NCBI GenBank assembly: GCA_965658765.1
Contig: CBFHTO010000009.1
Coordinates: forward strand, 1 to 64,000
Length of the DNA stretch: 64,000 bases
Source of the DNA: Glaciecola sp965658765
GTDB taxonomy: Bacteria; Pseudomonadota; Gammaproteobacteria; Enterobacterales; Alteromonadaceae
Direction of reading: 5' to 3'
Shown: positions 16,051 to 25,057 of the stretch, one piece after another
Layout: each line of letters starts with the position of its first letter
Position numbering within the stretch: the first letter of the stretch is position 1
Made by a program: the position numbers and the translations under genes
The notes under the pieces: generated by a model
What the model saw: only the letters and a program-made list of their open reading frames with translations
Database searches by the model: none
What the model was told of the DNA's origin: nothing

Positions 16051-16974
16051 TTGTTAACTCGAAGCCTAAACAGATTCAAGCTATCAAGCAAAAAAACATT
16101 CGTGTTATTTGTATGGATCTTGTTACTTTATAGTACAAATTCTTTCGCTATTTTCTTTGATTACATTGCTTTTGTTTTCCTGGGTATCATTGGCGCTATT
16201 TTTGCCAATGCAACAGGGGCGGGCGGTGGTGTCGTTTTTGTTCCATTTTTCAATCAACTGTCGCTAAGCAATGAAACTATTATCGCGACTAGTTTTGCCA
16301 TTCAGTGTTGTGGAATGAGCGCAGGCGCAATTGCGTGGACAAAGCATCATAAACAACTTAATGGGAAAGAAAAAAATGAATGGAAACCTTTACCTAAAGT
16401 AGTTTTCGTAGCTGCCCCCCTGTCGATGGTCGGCATTTTGATTACTCAGTTTGTGTTAAATGAATATTTAAAGGATGTACAAAGCAATTTACCTATCTAT
16501 TTTGGTGGGTTTTCAATTGTGCTTGCGGTTTTTATATATGCATCAATACCCTTGATGAAGAAAAGTAAATTTTCGACAGAGATAAAACCATTAGATTATG
16601 CTTTTATCGCAGTGCTGAGTCTCATCGGCGGCGTTGTTACGGCTTGTTTGTCAGTAGGGGTGGGTGAATTACTTGCGGTTTACTTAATCTTGAGAGCGTA
16701 CAATATTAGTTTTGCAATCGCATGCGCTGTAATTGTGTCTGCTTTTAGCGTCCAAGCGGGTATCGTTTACCATGTTTTTGTTAGTCAGGCAGTTTATTGG
16801 GAAATTGTTATGTTTGCCGGTTTTGGTGCCATTATCGGTGGGACAATTGCTAAGTTCGTTGTGCTGTTTTTCTCCGCACTCAAGTTAAAAATATTTTTTG
16901 CTACTTGGGTATTTATAATGGGGCTTGGTGCATTGCCGATTGTTCAAGAGTTATTTACGGGCTTGGTAATTTGA
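16051..16974 (+). CDS. TSUP family (TauE/SafE) sulfite/anion exporter
   Basis: Integral membrane protein of 307 residues with about eight helices. The first repeat has the characteristic GAIFANATGAGGGVVFVPFF segment near residues 50-70, and the second repeat has LIGGVVTACLSVGVGELLAVYL. TSUP proteins move sulfur-containing or organic anions; the substrate here is unknown. Translation appears to start at TTG 16051 with AAGGG 7 bases upstream; no ATG suits the family start. A bidirectional terminator follows at 17005-17033. Confidence 0.88.
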   Translation: MLTRSLNRFKLSSKKTFVLFVWILLLYSTNSFAIFFDYIAFVFLGIIGAIFANATGAGGGVVFVPFFNQLSLSNETIIATSFAIQCCGMSAGAIAWTKHHKQLNGKEKNEWKPLPKVVFVAAPLSMVGILITQFVLNEYLKDVQSNLPIYFGGFSIVLAVFIYASIPLMKKSKFSTEIKPLDYAFIAVLSLIGGVVTACLSVGVGELLAVYLILRAYNISFAIACAVIVSAFSVQAGIVYHVFVSQAVYWEIVMFAGFGAIIGGTIAKFVVLFFSALKLKIFFATWVFIMGLGALPIVQELFTGLVI

Positions 16975-17004
16975 GTACCGAAACTTGATTTGTGCTCTGA
17001 CATT

Positions 17005-17033
17005 AAAAAAGGCGCAGTAATGATGCGCCTTTT
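17005..17033. terminator. Bidirectional terminator between TSUP and hsp20 genes
   Basis: AAAAGGCGCA (17007-17016) pairs with TGCGCCTTTT (17024-17033) around a 7-base loop. A-runs and T-runs flank it on both sides, so it can end transcription of the convergent TSUP and heat-shock genes. Confidence 0.85.
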
Positions 17034-17096
17034 AAATTTGTTATTCGCTAGAAGTAAGCTATTGATTTTACTTACACTATTCGGTGACGTGCTTAT

Positions 17097-17552
17097 TTAG
17101 TTGTTCTCAATAAGCTTTGATCCAATTTCAATACGTCTTGGCTTCTTAGATTCGGGTACTACCCGTTCTAAATCTATATGAAGTAAGCCATTTTGCAAAT
17201 CAGCAGCGAGTACTTTTACGTTGTCACCGAGCTGGAATTTTCGCTCGAAGTTTCGTTCGGAAATTCCTTTGTGAAGATACTTGCGCTTGCTTTCCTCATC
17301 TTCTTTCGGCTCTGTATTTTCTTTTCGGCCAACGATTTTCAAGGTGTTTTCTTGAACCTCGATGAGAACTTCTTCCTGTGAAAAGCCAGCAATCGCCATC
17401 GTGATCCGGTATTTATCGTCACTTAGCAATTCGATGTTATATGGGGGATAGCTCGTCTGCTTCTCTTGTCGGTTAGCAGCATCAATCATCGCAGCAAGAT
17501 GCTCGCTGCCAATAAATGAACGGTATAACGGTGATAAATCTATAGTACGCAT
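17097..17552 (-). CDS. ibpA: IbpA-like small heat-shock protein (Hsp20)
   Basis: Holdase chaperone of 151 residues that binds unfolding proteins. The N-terminal MRTIDLSPLYRSFIG, the alpha-crystallin domain with YRITMAIAGFSQEEV and GISERNFERKFQL, and the C-terminal RRIEI tail align closely with E. coli IbpA. I start at ATG 17552 because AAGGA lies 7 bases upstream; ATG 17558 is too near the ribosome site, and the longer frame is not IbpA-like. A heat-shock promoter and a leader with ROSE-like features lie upstream. The gene directly follows hisI(E) on the same strand but has its own promoter. Confidence 0.95.
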   Translation of the reverse strand: MRTIDLSPLYRSFIGSEHLAAMIDAANRQEKQTSYPPYNIELLSDDKYRITMAIAGFSQEEVLIEVQENTLKIVGRKENTEPKEDEESKRKYLHKGISERNFERKFQLGDNVKVLAADLQNGLLHIDLERVVPESKKPRRIEIGSKLIENN

Positions 17553-17648
17553 ATTCATATCCTTTCTATTAAGCAATATGTTAATTAGAATGAACTCCCG
17601 ATTATTCGGCAAGTTCTTTGGTTAAATGTGAACCTTTTCAGCGTCCAC
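17553..17648 (-). promoter_or_regulatory. Possible ROSE-type RNA thermometer in ibpA leader
   Basis: The leader of about 95 bases contains TTGCT shortly upstream of the AAGGA ribosome site. In ROSE elements a U(U/C)GCU block pairs with AGGA to hide the site at low temperature, and ibpA leaders in gammaproteobacteria are known ROSE carriers. The pairing motif is visible; the full fold was not computed. Confidence 0.45.
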
Positions 17649-17655
17649 ATTTAAT

Positions 17656-17683
17656 ATATGAGTACAGCTTTAGATTTTTCAAG
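17656..17683 (-). promoter_or_regulatory. Sigma-32 (RpoH) promoter of ibpA
   Basis: On the minus strand CTTGAAA (17677-17683) matches the -35 box fully, and CTCATAT (17656-17662) matches CCCATNT with one change, separated by 14 bases. Start of transcription near 17648. It fits the small heat-shock gene downstream. Confidence 0.75.
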
Positions 17684-17696
17684 TAAAAAATTTATA

Positions 17697-18323
17697 TTAT
17701 TTTTTATGTCGACTTTTAAGCGTATCTACGACATCTGCCATTGATAAATTACTTGCCTGCAGTAAAACAAGCAGATGATAAATTAAATCAGCTGATTCAT
17801 TTTTAAGTTCATCTAAGTCTTGCACAGTTGCTGCAAGTGCAGTCTCTACGCCTTCTTCTCCGACTTTTTGTGCGATCCGTTTAATACCACTTTTGTATAA
17901 AGACGCGGTATAACTTGAGTCTGCAGGCGCATCTTTTCTTGAGGCAATTAAGCTTTCAAGCTCAAATAAAAATTCATTTTGATTAAATTTCTGAGGTGCA
18001 TGTTCCCAGCAAGATCTGGTGCCAGTATGACAGGTTGGCCCATTAGCTTTAGCCATGATTAGCAGGCTGTCTTTGTCACAATCAACATGCACCTGCGACA
18101 TCTCAAGAGTATTATTAGATGTCTCACCTTTGGTCCATAAGCGTTGCTTGGAGCGGCTAAAAAAAGTCACCAAACCGGTTTCAAATGTTTTTTCAAGAGC
18201 AGCGTGATTCATATATCCTTGCATAAGCACTTGTCCGCTGTCTTGGTCTTGTACAATACTTGGTAAAAGACCGTCCATTTTATCCCAGGCGAGTTCTTGA
18301 AAATTATTGGTAGTGATTAGCAT
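17697..18323 (-). CDS. hisI: Bifunctional phosphoribosyl-AMP cyclohydrolase / phosphoribosyl-ATP pyrophosphatase
   Basis: Fused HisI and HisE, catalysing histidine steps 2 and 3. The cyclohydrolase part (about residues 1-115) has SRSKQRLWTKGETSNN, the Asp cluster HVDCDKD and the zinc cysteines C-HTGTRSCW. The pyrophosphatase part (about 120-208) has GEEGVETALAA and ESADLIYHLLVLL. It is the last gene of the his operon, 3 bases after hisF. Also called hisIE. Confidence 0.97.
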   Translation of the reverse strand: MLITTNNFQELAWDKMDGLLPSIVQDQDSGQVLMQGYMNHAALEKTFETGLVTFFSRSKQRLWTKGETSNNTLEMSQVHVDCDKDSLLIMAKANGPTCHTGTRSCWEHAPQKFNQNEFLFELESLIASRKDAPADSSYTASLYKSGIKRIAQKVGEEGVETALAATVQDLDELKNESADLIYHLLVLLQASNLSMADVVDTLKSRHKK

Positions 18324-18326
18324 ATT

Positions 18327-19100
18327 TTATTGCCTTATTGCGATATTCTGAGAGCGTAAATGCGCTTTTAATTCGTCCATTTGGATAATGTTTTTATGAA
18401 ACACTGATGCCGCTAAAGCTCCATCTACATCTGCTTTTAGGAAAACTTCGCTGAAGTGTGCCATTGCGCCTGCGCCGCCCGACGCAATCAGCGGTACTTT
18501 ACATTTTGAGCGTACTGCAGCCAGTTGTTGGATGTCATAGCCTTCGCGGACACCGTCTTGGTTCATACAGTTAAGTACTATCTCACCTGCGCCACGTTGC
18601 TGAACTTCATCAATCCAGTCGAGTGTTTGCCATTTTGTTTTTTGAGTACGAGTTTCATCCCCCGTGAATTGATAAACTTCGTATGCATTGGTCTCTTCAT
18701 TGAAAAAGCTGTCTATACCAACCACTACACATTGTTGACCAAAAGTATCGTATAGCTCGGTGATTAACTCTGGGTTTGCAAGGGCAGGGCTATTCACAGA
18801 GATTTTATCCGCGCCCATCGATAATATTCTGCCAGCATCTTCAACACTCTTAATGCCGCCTGCGACACAAAAAGGAATATCGATGACTTTGGCTATTTGA
18901 CTTACCCAGCTTTTGTCCACCACTCTTTGATCACTTGACGCAGTGATATCATAAAACACTAACTCATCAGCACCTATTTCAGCATACCTTTGTGCCAGAG
19001 GGACTATGTCACCAATGATTTCGTGGTTTCTGAATTTTACGCCCTTCACGACCATTCCGTCGCGTACGTCTAAGCAAGGGATTATGCGTCTTGCCAGCAT
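18327..19100 (-). CDS. hisF: Imidazole glycerol phosphate synthase, cyclase subunit
   Basis: Barrel subunit of IGP synthase that joins with HisH to make imidazole glycerol phosphate and AICAR. 257 residues. The N-terminal RRIIPCLDVRDGMVVKGV carries catalytic Asp11, and the second catalytic Asp lies in LNCMNQDGVREGYD. IASGGAGAMAHF binds phosphate. Its start overlaps hisA by 19 bases, indicating translational coupling. Confidence 0.98.
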   Translation of the reverse strand: MLARRIIPCLDVRDGMVVKGVKFRNHEIIGDIVPLAQRYAEIGADELVFYDITASSDQRVVDKSWVSQIAKVIDIPFCVAGGIKSVEDAGRILSMGADKISVNSPALANPELITELYDTFGQQCVVVGIDSFFNEETNAYEVYQFTGDETRTQKTKWQTLDWIDEVQQRGAGEIVLNCMNQDGVREGYDIQQLAAVRSKCKVPLIASGGAGAMAHFSEVFLKADVDGALAASVFHKNIIQMDELKAHLRSQNIAIRQ

Positions 19101-19819
19101 GATATTGCCTCCGTTAAGCTAAATTTGCCTTCCAGAAGCGCTCTGCCAAGAATCACCCCATGCACTTTGGTCGGTTTTAAGGCGTCGATGTCGTCTAAAC
19201 TGCCAATGCCACCGGATGCTTGCCATGTGATATTTGGGTATTCCTCGACTAGTTCTTTATACAAAGAGTTATTAGCACCTTGTAATGTGCCGTCTTTGCT
19301 TATGTCTGTGCACAATACGTGTTTCAAACCAAAATCAGAGTAATATTGAATTAATTCGTCAATGCTTACGCCAGAATCTTCTTGCCAGCCATGGGTTGCC
19401 ACAAATTTGTTGTTGTTTTCATCGATGTTTACGTCCAAAGCTAGCACAATATGCTCCGCCCCAAACTCCTCAAACCAACTAGCAACAAGTTCCCGTTTGC
19501 TAACCGCTAACGAACCAATCACAACACGCTCTACGCCTGCATCAATAAGATTGACAACATCATCACGGCTTCGAATTCCGCCACCTGATTGAAAAGTCAT
19601 TAGCCCCGTTGCTGACATTTTAGAGATGAGTTCGATTTGTCGTTTAGCTGGGTCTTTCGCACCAGTCAGATCAACAATGTGCAAGACGGTAGCGCCTTGT
19701 GATGCATAGTCTTTTACTACTTCGACAGGATCGAAGGTATATTCAGTAGTTCGATTATAATCGCCTTGAAACAAGCGAACGACTTTTCCGTCAATGAGGT
19801 CAATGGCAGGAATAATCAT
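19082..19819 (-). CDS. hisA: ProFAR isomerase HisA
   Basis: Barrel isomerase of 245 residues for the fourth histidine step. IPAIDLIDGKVVRLFQGDY holds the catalytic Asp near residue 8, and the second Asp lies in LCTDISKDGTLQG. QSGGGIRS and QASGGIGS are the phosphate-binding loops. It begins 2 bases after hisH and overlaps hisF. Confidence 0.98.
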   Translation of the reverse strand: MIIPAIDLIDGKVVRLFQGDYNRTTEYTFDPVEVVKDYASQGATVLHIVDLTGAKDPAKRQIELISKMSATGLMTFQSGGGIRSRDDVVNLIDAGVERVVIGSLAVSKRELVASWFEEFGAEHIVLALDVNIDENNNKFVATHGWQEDSGVSIDELIQYYSDFGLKHVLCTDISKDGTLQGANNSLYKELVEEYPNITWQASGGIGSLDDIDALKPTKVHGVILGRALLEGKFSLTEAISCWQDA

Positions 19820-19821
19820 CT

Positions 19822-20436
19822 TTAAATCCTTGAAAAGTTTTTAAGTAACTGTGCGCCCGCATCAGATGAACGCTCTGGGTGAAATTGCACACCAAAAAAA
19901 TTGTCTTTATGGATAGCAGCGGAAAAGGTCTTGTGATAATGACATTGTGCAATGGTGTGTGCGTATACTTTTACTGCATAACCATGCACAAAATAAAAGT
20001 ACGCCCCATCATCAATATGTTCAAATAGAGGGTTGCCTTCAAATGATGTTACTTGGTTCCAGCCCATATGTGGTAGCCTCAGCTCACCTACTTCCATCTT
20101 AGCAACGCAGCCAGGCATTAAGTTTAAACATGGCGTATTATGTACACTAGAGTGAGTATTCTCCTCAGACTCACTCACCATTAGTTGCATGCCTAAACAC
20201 ACTCCTAAAACAGGTTGTTCAAGTGATTGAACCAAGGGGATTAGGCCTTTTTCTCTGATACTTCTCATGGCAGCGGGCGCGCTTCCAACTCCTGGCAATA
20301 TCAGTCGGTCGGCTTTTTTAATTATAGCTGAATCTTCGCTGACCAAGACTTCTATACCCAAACGCTCAAGCGCAAACTTAACGGATGAAATGTTCGCACA
20401 TCCAGTGTCTATGATGGTGAGTTTTGCTTTACTCAT
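19822..20436 (-). CDS. hisH: Imidazole glycerol phosphate synthase, glutaminase subunit
   Basis: Class I glutamine amidotransferase of 204 residues that supplies ammonia to HisF. The nucleophile is in PVLGVCLGMQLM (Cys near 80), and the His/Glu pair is in VQFHPERSSDAG. Its ATG directly follows the hisB stop with no gap. Confidence 0.98.
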   Translation of the reverse strand: MSKAKLTIIDTGCANISSVKFALERLGIEVLVSEDSAIIKKADRLILPGVGSAPAAMRSIREKGLIPLVQSLEQPVLGVCLGMQLMVSESEENTHSSVHNTPCLNLMPGCVAKMEVGELRLPHMGWNQVTSFEGNPLFEHIDDGAYFYFVHGYAVKVYAHTIAQCHYHKTFSAAIHKDNFFGVQFHPERSSDAGAQLLKNFSRI

Positions 20437-21507
20437 CTACAAAGCGCCCTTTGAACTTGGTAACACGTCACCTTGCTTATTTACGGCTTGGCGCAATGCT
20501 CTCCCAAAGACTTTAAAAAGACTTTCGACCTGATGGTGGGCATTTCCTTCTGTCGTGCTCAAATGAAGTGAAAGCCCCATAGATTGTGCTAATGAATAGA
20601 AAAAGTGTGGCACCATCTCTGTTGCCAACTCACCGACTTTATCCTTGCTAAAATCGGCGTCAAATTGCAAATGAGGACGATTAGAAATGTCCATTAAACA
20701 TTCGGCTCGGCACTCATCCATTGGTAATGCGAAACCAAAACGAGCAATTCCACGTTTGTCACCTAGCGCTTTTTTGAATGCTTCACCTAAGGCTAATGCA
20801 GTATCCTCCACCGTGTGATGGTCGTCGATATGCAAGTCACCATTCACTTTTACATTCATATGAACGCCTGCATGAGTTGCTATTTGGTCAAGCATGTGGT
20901 CAAAGAAGCCGATGCCTGTTTCAATTGTAGATTTGCCTTGTTTGTCTAAATCCAAATCAATACTAATTTGTGTCTCAGACGTATTTCTTTGCACCGACGC
21001 GGTTCTAGATTGGCTGGTTAATTGGTGGGTTATTTGACTCCAGTTATTTTGATTCCGATCATATTTGATGCCTTTTATCCCCATATTTAAGGCTAATTCA
21101 ATGTCCGTATCGCGATCGCCAATAACAAAGGAACGTGCAAAGTCGACTTTGGATGTTTGCAAATAGTCTTTTACTAAGCCTAATTTAGGTTTTCTGCAGT
21201 GGCAATTTTCGTGGTCAAAATGCGGGCAAATTAGAACGTCGTCAAAGTGCACACCTTGCCCTGAAAAAAACGCCATCATCGCATTATGGGGAGCATCAAA
21301 GTCGGCTTGCGGAAAACTATCAGTCCCTAGGCCATCTTGATTCGATACCATAACTAAACTGTAGCCCGCATGTTGAAGTTTTAGCAGATTTGCAATGACC
21401 ATTGGCTCAAAAACCAGTTTTTCGAGCCGATCGAGTTGCTTGTCTACCGGCGGCTCTTCTACTAGAGTGCCGTCTCTATCGATAAATAATATGGCTTTTT
21501 GGCTCAT
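20437..21507 (-). CDS. hisB: Bifunctional histidinol-phosphatase / imidazoleglycerol-phosphate dehydratase
   Basis: 356 residues catalysing steps 6 and 8. The HAD phosphatase (about 1-165) has FIDRDGTLVEEP, VSNQDGLG, the zinc-type CPHFDHENCHCRKP and VIGDRDTDIELA. The dehydratase (about 168-356) has FFDHMLDQIATHAG, DDHHTVEDTALALG and HHQVESLFKVFGRAL, with metal-binding histidines intact. The fused form is typical of enteric-like gammaproteobacteria. One base separates it from hisC. Confidence 0.98.
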   Translation of the reverse strand: MSQKAILFIDRDGTLVEEPPVDKQLDRLEKLVFEPMVIANLLKLQHAGYSLVMVSNQDGLGTDSFPQADFDAPHNAMMAFFSGQGVHFDDVLICPHFDHENCHCRKPKLGLVKDYLQTSKVDFARSFVIGDRDTDIELALNMGIKGIKYDRNQNNWSQITHQLTSQSRTASVQRNTSETQISIDLDLDKQGKSTIETGIGFFDHMLDQIATHAGVHMNVKVNGDLHIDDHHTVEDTALALGEAFKKALGDKRGIARFGFALPMDECRAECLMDISNRPHLQFDADFSKDKVGELATEMVPHFFYSLAQSMGLSLHLSTTEGNAHHQVESLFKVFGRALRQAVNKQGDVLPSSKGAL

Positions 21508-21508
21508 C

Positions 21509-22618
21509 TTAATTTGCCTTTTGCTGAGTGCTGTTTGCGTGTTTAATAAAAAACTGTTGGATAAGGCTGATTACTTTATCGTTTTCAGATGATGTCCCAG
21601 CGCTTATTCGCAAGCAATTATTTAAGTTTGTTTGTTTTGACTGATTTCTAATAAGTACGTTTTGTTCAACCAGAAATTGCATTAACTCCTGATTGAGAGA
21701 TGAACGGAAAAGAATAAAATTACCACATTGCTCTCCTACTACATCTACCGCGTCAATCTCACATAGAGCATGTTTTAATTTATTCAGTTCGATATTTAGC
21801 TCATCCACACGCGCGCTCATGTGTGCTAGCCCTTTCTCGCTGAGTGATGTTGACGCAATTTGAGCTACAGGATCAGAAATGGGATAGGGCGCGATAACTT
21901 TCATGATCACGGAATGAATCGCATCTGAACAAAGCATAAACCCGCATCGAATGCCCGCAAGTCCAAAAGCTTTAGAGAGTGTTCTTAGTATCACAAGATT
22001 ACTATATTGTTTGAGCAAATTAGCATTATTATGCCTTGCACTAAACTCTATGTAGGCCTCATCTAAAACAACAATCGCAGAGTCTTTGTAGGCAGTCAGT
22101 ACTTCATGTATGTCTGATTGATTAAGAAGTGTGCCAGTTGGATTATTCGGAGAGCATAAAAAGACAATATTTACATTGCCGACCTGTTGTTTAATATCTG
22201 CCAAATTTAAGCTGAAATCAGGTAATAGCTCAACATCTACTATGCCAACATTAAACGTTTGCGCACTGATTGCATACATACCATAAGTTGGCGTACAAAT
22301 AAGTACTTTGCTTTTAGCAGGTGTACAGAATGCTCGAATAAGTAACTCTATGCCTTCATCTGCACCACGAGTGGCAATTACCTGATCTGGATTCAGTTCG
22401 GCATAGTCCGCGTAGGCGGAAATTAACTCGCTTGGTTGACAGTCGGGATAGCGATTAAAGTGGCTTGAATCTATTTCAAAACAATCTGCGGTCGGGCTTT
22501 CATTTGCATTTAAATAGACACGACTTTGATGCCCAGATGAGGCAAAAAGGCGTCGAGCAGATTCGTAGGGAGTCAAAGAGCGTACATGTGAAGCTGTGAT
22601 TTTGTCTAACCAGTTCAT
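21509..22618 (-). CDS. hisC: Histidinol-phosphate aminotransferase
   Basis: PLP enzyme of 369 residues for step 7. Substrate and PLP motifs include YLNANESP, RGADEGIELLIRAF, SPNNPTG and LDEAYIEF, with the Schiff-base lysine in LRTLSKAFGLAGIRCGF. The start overlaps the hisD stop by 4 bases (ATGA). Confidence 0.98.
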   Translation of the reverse strand: MNWLDKITASHVRSLTPYESARRLFASSGHQSRVYLNANESPTADCFEIDSSHFNRYPDCQPSELISAYADYAELNPDQVIATRGADEGIELLIRAFCTPAKSKVLICTPTYGMYAISAQTFNVGIVDVELLPDFSLNLADIKQQVGNVNIVFLCSPNNPTGTLLNQSDIHEVLTAYKDSAIVVLDEAYIEFSARHNNANLLKQYSNLVILRTLSKAFGLAGIRCGFMLCSDAIHSVIMKVIAPYPISDPVAQIASTSLSEKGLAHMSARVDELNIELNKLKHALCEIDAVDVVGEQCGNFILFRSSLNQELMQFLVEQNVLIRNQSKQTNLNNCLRISAGTSSENDKVISLIQQFFIKHANSTQQKAN

Positions 22619-23955
22619 GCCTTTGGTCCCAATTTTGGTGAATCACCCTTTTTTAACTGATTCAAGCGGATCGCGACAGCGTTCGCGTGAGCGTCTAAGC
22701 CCTCTGCATTTGCCAAATTAATTATCGCAGGTCCAATATGCCTAAGTCCCTCTTGAGTAAGCGTTTGAACAGTAAAACGTCTCATGAAGTCTAATAAACC
22801 TAGGCTAGAGTAGTTTCGCGAGTATCCATATGTCGGCAATACATGGTTGGTTCCACTTGCATAATCACCTGCAGATTCAGGTGAGAATTCCCCAACAAAT
22901 ATTGAACCTGCGTTTTTCACCCTTTTTGCTACGTCTGATGAATCTTTGGTCTGGATAATTAAGTGCTCAGCGGCATAGCGATTTACAACATTGATAGACG
23001 CTTCGAGACTGTCGGTCACTATAAAACGACTATTGGCAATAGACTGTTCGGCAATTTCTTTTCTAGCAAGCGCCTTCAACTGCTCTTTCACGGCCTCACG
23101 GACACGATCAATGAAGTCAGCATCATCAGCAACCACGACTGCTTGTGAGTCAACACCGTGTTCTGCTTGGCTAAGTAGGTCACTGGCAACAAACTCAGCG
23201 TTTGCGCTATTATCTGCAAGTACTAACACCTCAGATGGGCCTGCCGGCATATCGATTGCGGCGCCAAAGACTTGCTGGCTTACTTGCTGCTTTGCCTCGG
23301 TAACAAAACTATTACCTGGGCCGTATATTTTATCGACCTTTTCTATGGACTCGGTGCCATATGCCATCGCTGCAATTGCTTGGGCACCTCCACATAGAAA
23401 CACATCTCGAATCCCGCATTTTTGGGCGGCATATAGTATTTCAGGTGCCAATGTGCCATTTTTTCCAGGAGGGCTACATAAAATCGGTACTGCACATCCT
23501 GCGACTTGGGCGCATACGCCTAGCATCAAAACAGTTGAGGGCAAAGGAGCACTACCTCCTGGAATATAAAGCCCCACCTTCTCGATCGCGGTGTGTTTCA
23601 GTTCGCACATGACACCAGGTTGAGTTTCGACTTTTACATCATTAGGTATTTGTGCTTCATGGAATTTTCGGATATTGGTATAGGCCAAATCTATCGCTGC
23701 AATAACATCATCAGAAATATATGAAGACGCAGTCTCAATTTTTTCGAGTGGCAGACGCAAAGACTCAAGATTTGGACAATCAAATGCCTTGGTATATTCA
23801 ATAACAGCGCTATCACCGTCTGATTTCACTTTTTCCAATATACTTTTAACTGTTTTTTGCAGTTTTTGTGACTCGCTCATAGCTGGTCGAGCAATCACAG
23901 ACTTACGCTCCTCTTCGCTGAGAGAACTCCAACTGCTTGCTAGCGGTATCTTCAT
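22615..23955 (-). CDS. hisD: Histidinol dehydrogenase
   Basis: Zinc- and NAD-dependent enzyme of 446 residues for the last two steps. YIPGGSAPLPSTVLMLGVCAQVAG, IYGPGNSFVTEAK, DMPAGPSEVLVLAD and the zinc/catalytic region SQAEHGVDSQ plus AEHLIIQT are present. It lies 3 bases after hisG. Confidence 0.98.
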   Translation of the reverse strand: MKIPLASSWSSLSEEERKSVIARPAMSESQKLQKTVKSILEKVKSDGDSAVIEYTKAFDCPNLESLRLPLEKIETASSYISDDVIAAIDLAYTNIRKFHEAQIPNDVKVETQPGVMCELKHTAIEKVGLYIPGGSAPLPSTVLMLGVCAQVAGCAVPILCSPPGKNGTLAPEILYAAQKCGIRDVFLCGGAQAIAAMAYGTESIEKVDKIYGPGNSFVTEAKQQVSQQVFGAAIDMPAGPSEVLVLADNSANAEFVASDLLSQAEHGVDSQAVVVADDADFIDRVREAVKEQLKALARKEIAEQSIANSRFIVTDSLEASINVVNRYAAEHLIIQTKDSSDVAKRVKNAGSIFVGEFSPESAGDYASGTNHVLPTYGYSRNYSSLGLLDFMRRFTVQTLTQEGLRHIGPAIINLANAEGLDAHANAVAIRLNQLKKGDSPKLGPKA

Positions 23956-23958
23956 GAA

Positions 23959-24858
23959 TCAACCCATCATCTTTTCAATTGGTAAGACCAAAATTGAGCT
24001 ACAGCCTAATGCTTTGAGCTTTTCCATTGTTTCCCAGAATAGTGTTTCTGAACTCACTACATGAATCGCGACTCGCTCGTCATCTCCCGTGAGGGGTAAA
24101 ACAGTCGGATTTTCGGCGCCAGGTAACAATGATTTTACTTGTTCCAGATAACTCTTAGGTGCGTGAAGCATTATGTATTTACTTTCTTTTGCTTGTATCA
24201 CACCATCAATTCTTGGTAATAGGCGGCTGACAAGGGCTTGCTTTTGCTCGGTAAGCGCCTCTGACTTTTGAATCAATACTGCTTTTGATGCAAATACTTC
24301 GTCTTCTTCTCTAAGACCATTTGCTTCGAGCGTTGCTCCAGTGGATACCAAATCACAAATTGCATCAGCGACACCTGCTCTCGGTGCTACTTCAACAGAA
24401 CCTGTAAGCATGACTGCTGACGCGCTTACGTTTTGCTCTTCGAAGAACCTCTCTAGCAAATACGGGTAAGTTGTTGCGACTTTTTTCCCAGATAAAGAAG
24501 CAACGCCTTCGTATTCAAATTCATTTGGTACCGCGATTGAAAGGCGACAACCACCGTAATCCAGTCTGCGTAAAGTTTTAAATTCGTGTGCTTTATTGGA
24601 TGCTTTGCGTTCTAGCATTTTTTCTTCAAGTTCATTTTCACCAATAAAACCGAGATCCACCACACCGTCCATTACGAGACCTGGGATATCGTCATCTCTG
24701 ACTCTCAACAAATCGATTGCTTGGTTGGTGCTATGAGCTATAAGAAGCCGATCCCTTATTTGTAATTTAATTCCGATTGCTTTTAGCAGGGCGATGCTGT
24801 CGTCGCTGAGTCTTCCTGATTTTTGCACAGCGATACGTAATCGGTTGCTATCACTCAT
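23959..24858 (-). CDS. hisG: ATP phosphoribosyltransferase (long form)
   Basis: First and feedback-controlled step of histidine synthesis. The 299-residue length equals E. coli HisG, so the C-terminal regulatory domain is included. RLRIAVQKSGRLSDDS begins the protein; PRAGVADAICDLVSTGATLEANGL binds PRPP. I start at ATG 24858 (AAGGAAA upstream); the in-frame extension to 24906 runs into the attenuator stem and is not HisG-like. Confidence 0.98.
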   Translation of the reverse strand: MSDSNRLRIAVQKSGRLSDDSIALLKAIGIKLQIRDRLLIAHSTNQAIDLLRVRDDDIPGLVMDGVVDLGFIGENELEEKMLERKASNKAHEFKTLRRLDYGGCRLSIAVPNEFEYEGVASLSGKKVATTYPYLLERFFEEQNVSASAVMLTGSVEVAPRAGVADAICDLVSTGATLEANGLREEDEVFASKAVLIQKSEALTEQKQALVSRLLPRIDGVIQAKESKYIMLHAPKSYLEQVKSLLPGAENPTVLPLTGDDERVAIHVVSSETLFWETMEKLKALGCSSILVLPIEKMMG

Positions 24859-24920
24859 AGTTGTTTCCTTTAATTCAAAATTTAAAATTGATGTTTCACT
24901 AATCAAAAGGCTTTAAAAGG

Positions 24921-24953
24921 AAAAGCCCCCGAAAGTTTCCTTCCGAGGGCTTC
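24921..24953 (-). terminator. his operon attenuator terminator
   Basis: On the minus strand GAAGCCCTCGGAAGG pairs with CTTTCGGGGGCTTTT, with a few mismatches, followed by a T-rich stretch (TTTTCCTTTT). It lies between the leader peptide and hisG. Upstream copies of CCTTCC/GGAAGG (24971-25009) offer the competing pairings needed for attenuation. Confidence 0.85.
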
Positions 24954-25009
24954 AAATTTCGTTCATCGCCAAAGGAAGGACACAGCCTTCCAAGCACAGA
25001 CCCGGAAGG

Positions 25010-25057
25010 TTAAGTGCGTAAATGGTGGTGATGAGTAAAACTTGGTTTATTGCACAT
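25010..25057 (-). CDS. hisL: his leader peptide
   Basis: A 15-codon frame encoding MCNKPSFTHHHHLRT, with four consecutive His codons (CAT CAC CAC CAT). It ends 57 bases before the terminator stem. Stalling at the His codons when charged tRNA-His is scarce would favour the antiterminator, the classic control in enteric his operons. The ribosome site is weak (GAAATTTGAA). Too short for usual gene calling. Confidence 0.85.
   Translation of the reverse strand: MCNKPSFTHHHHLRT

Noticed and set aside
22991..23569. Plus-strand frame of 192 residues inside hisD
   Set aside because: Antisense to a well-conserved gene, with composition typical of shadow frames.
24859..24906. N-terminal extension of hisG
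   Set aside because: It runs into the attenuator hairpin and has no likeness to HisG.
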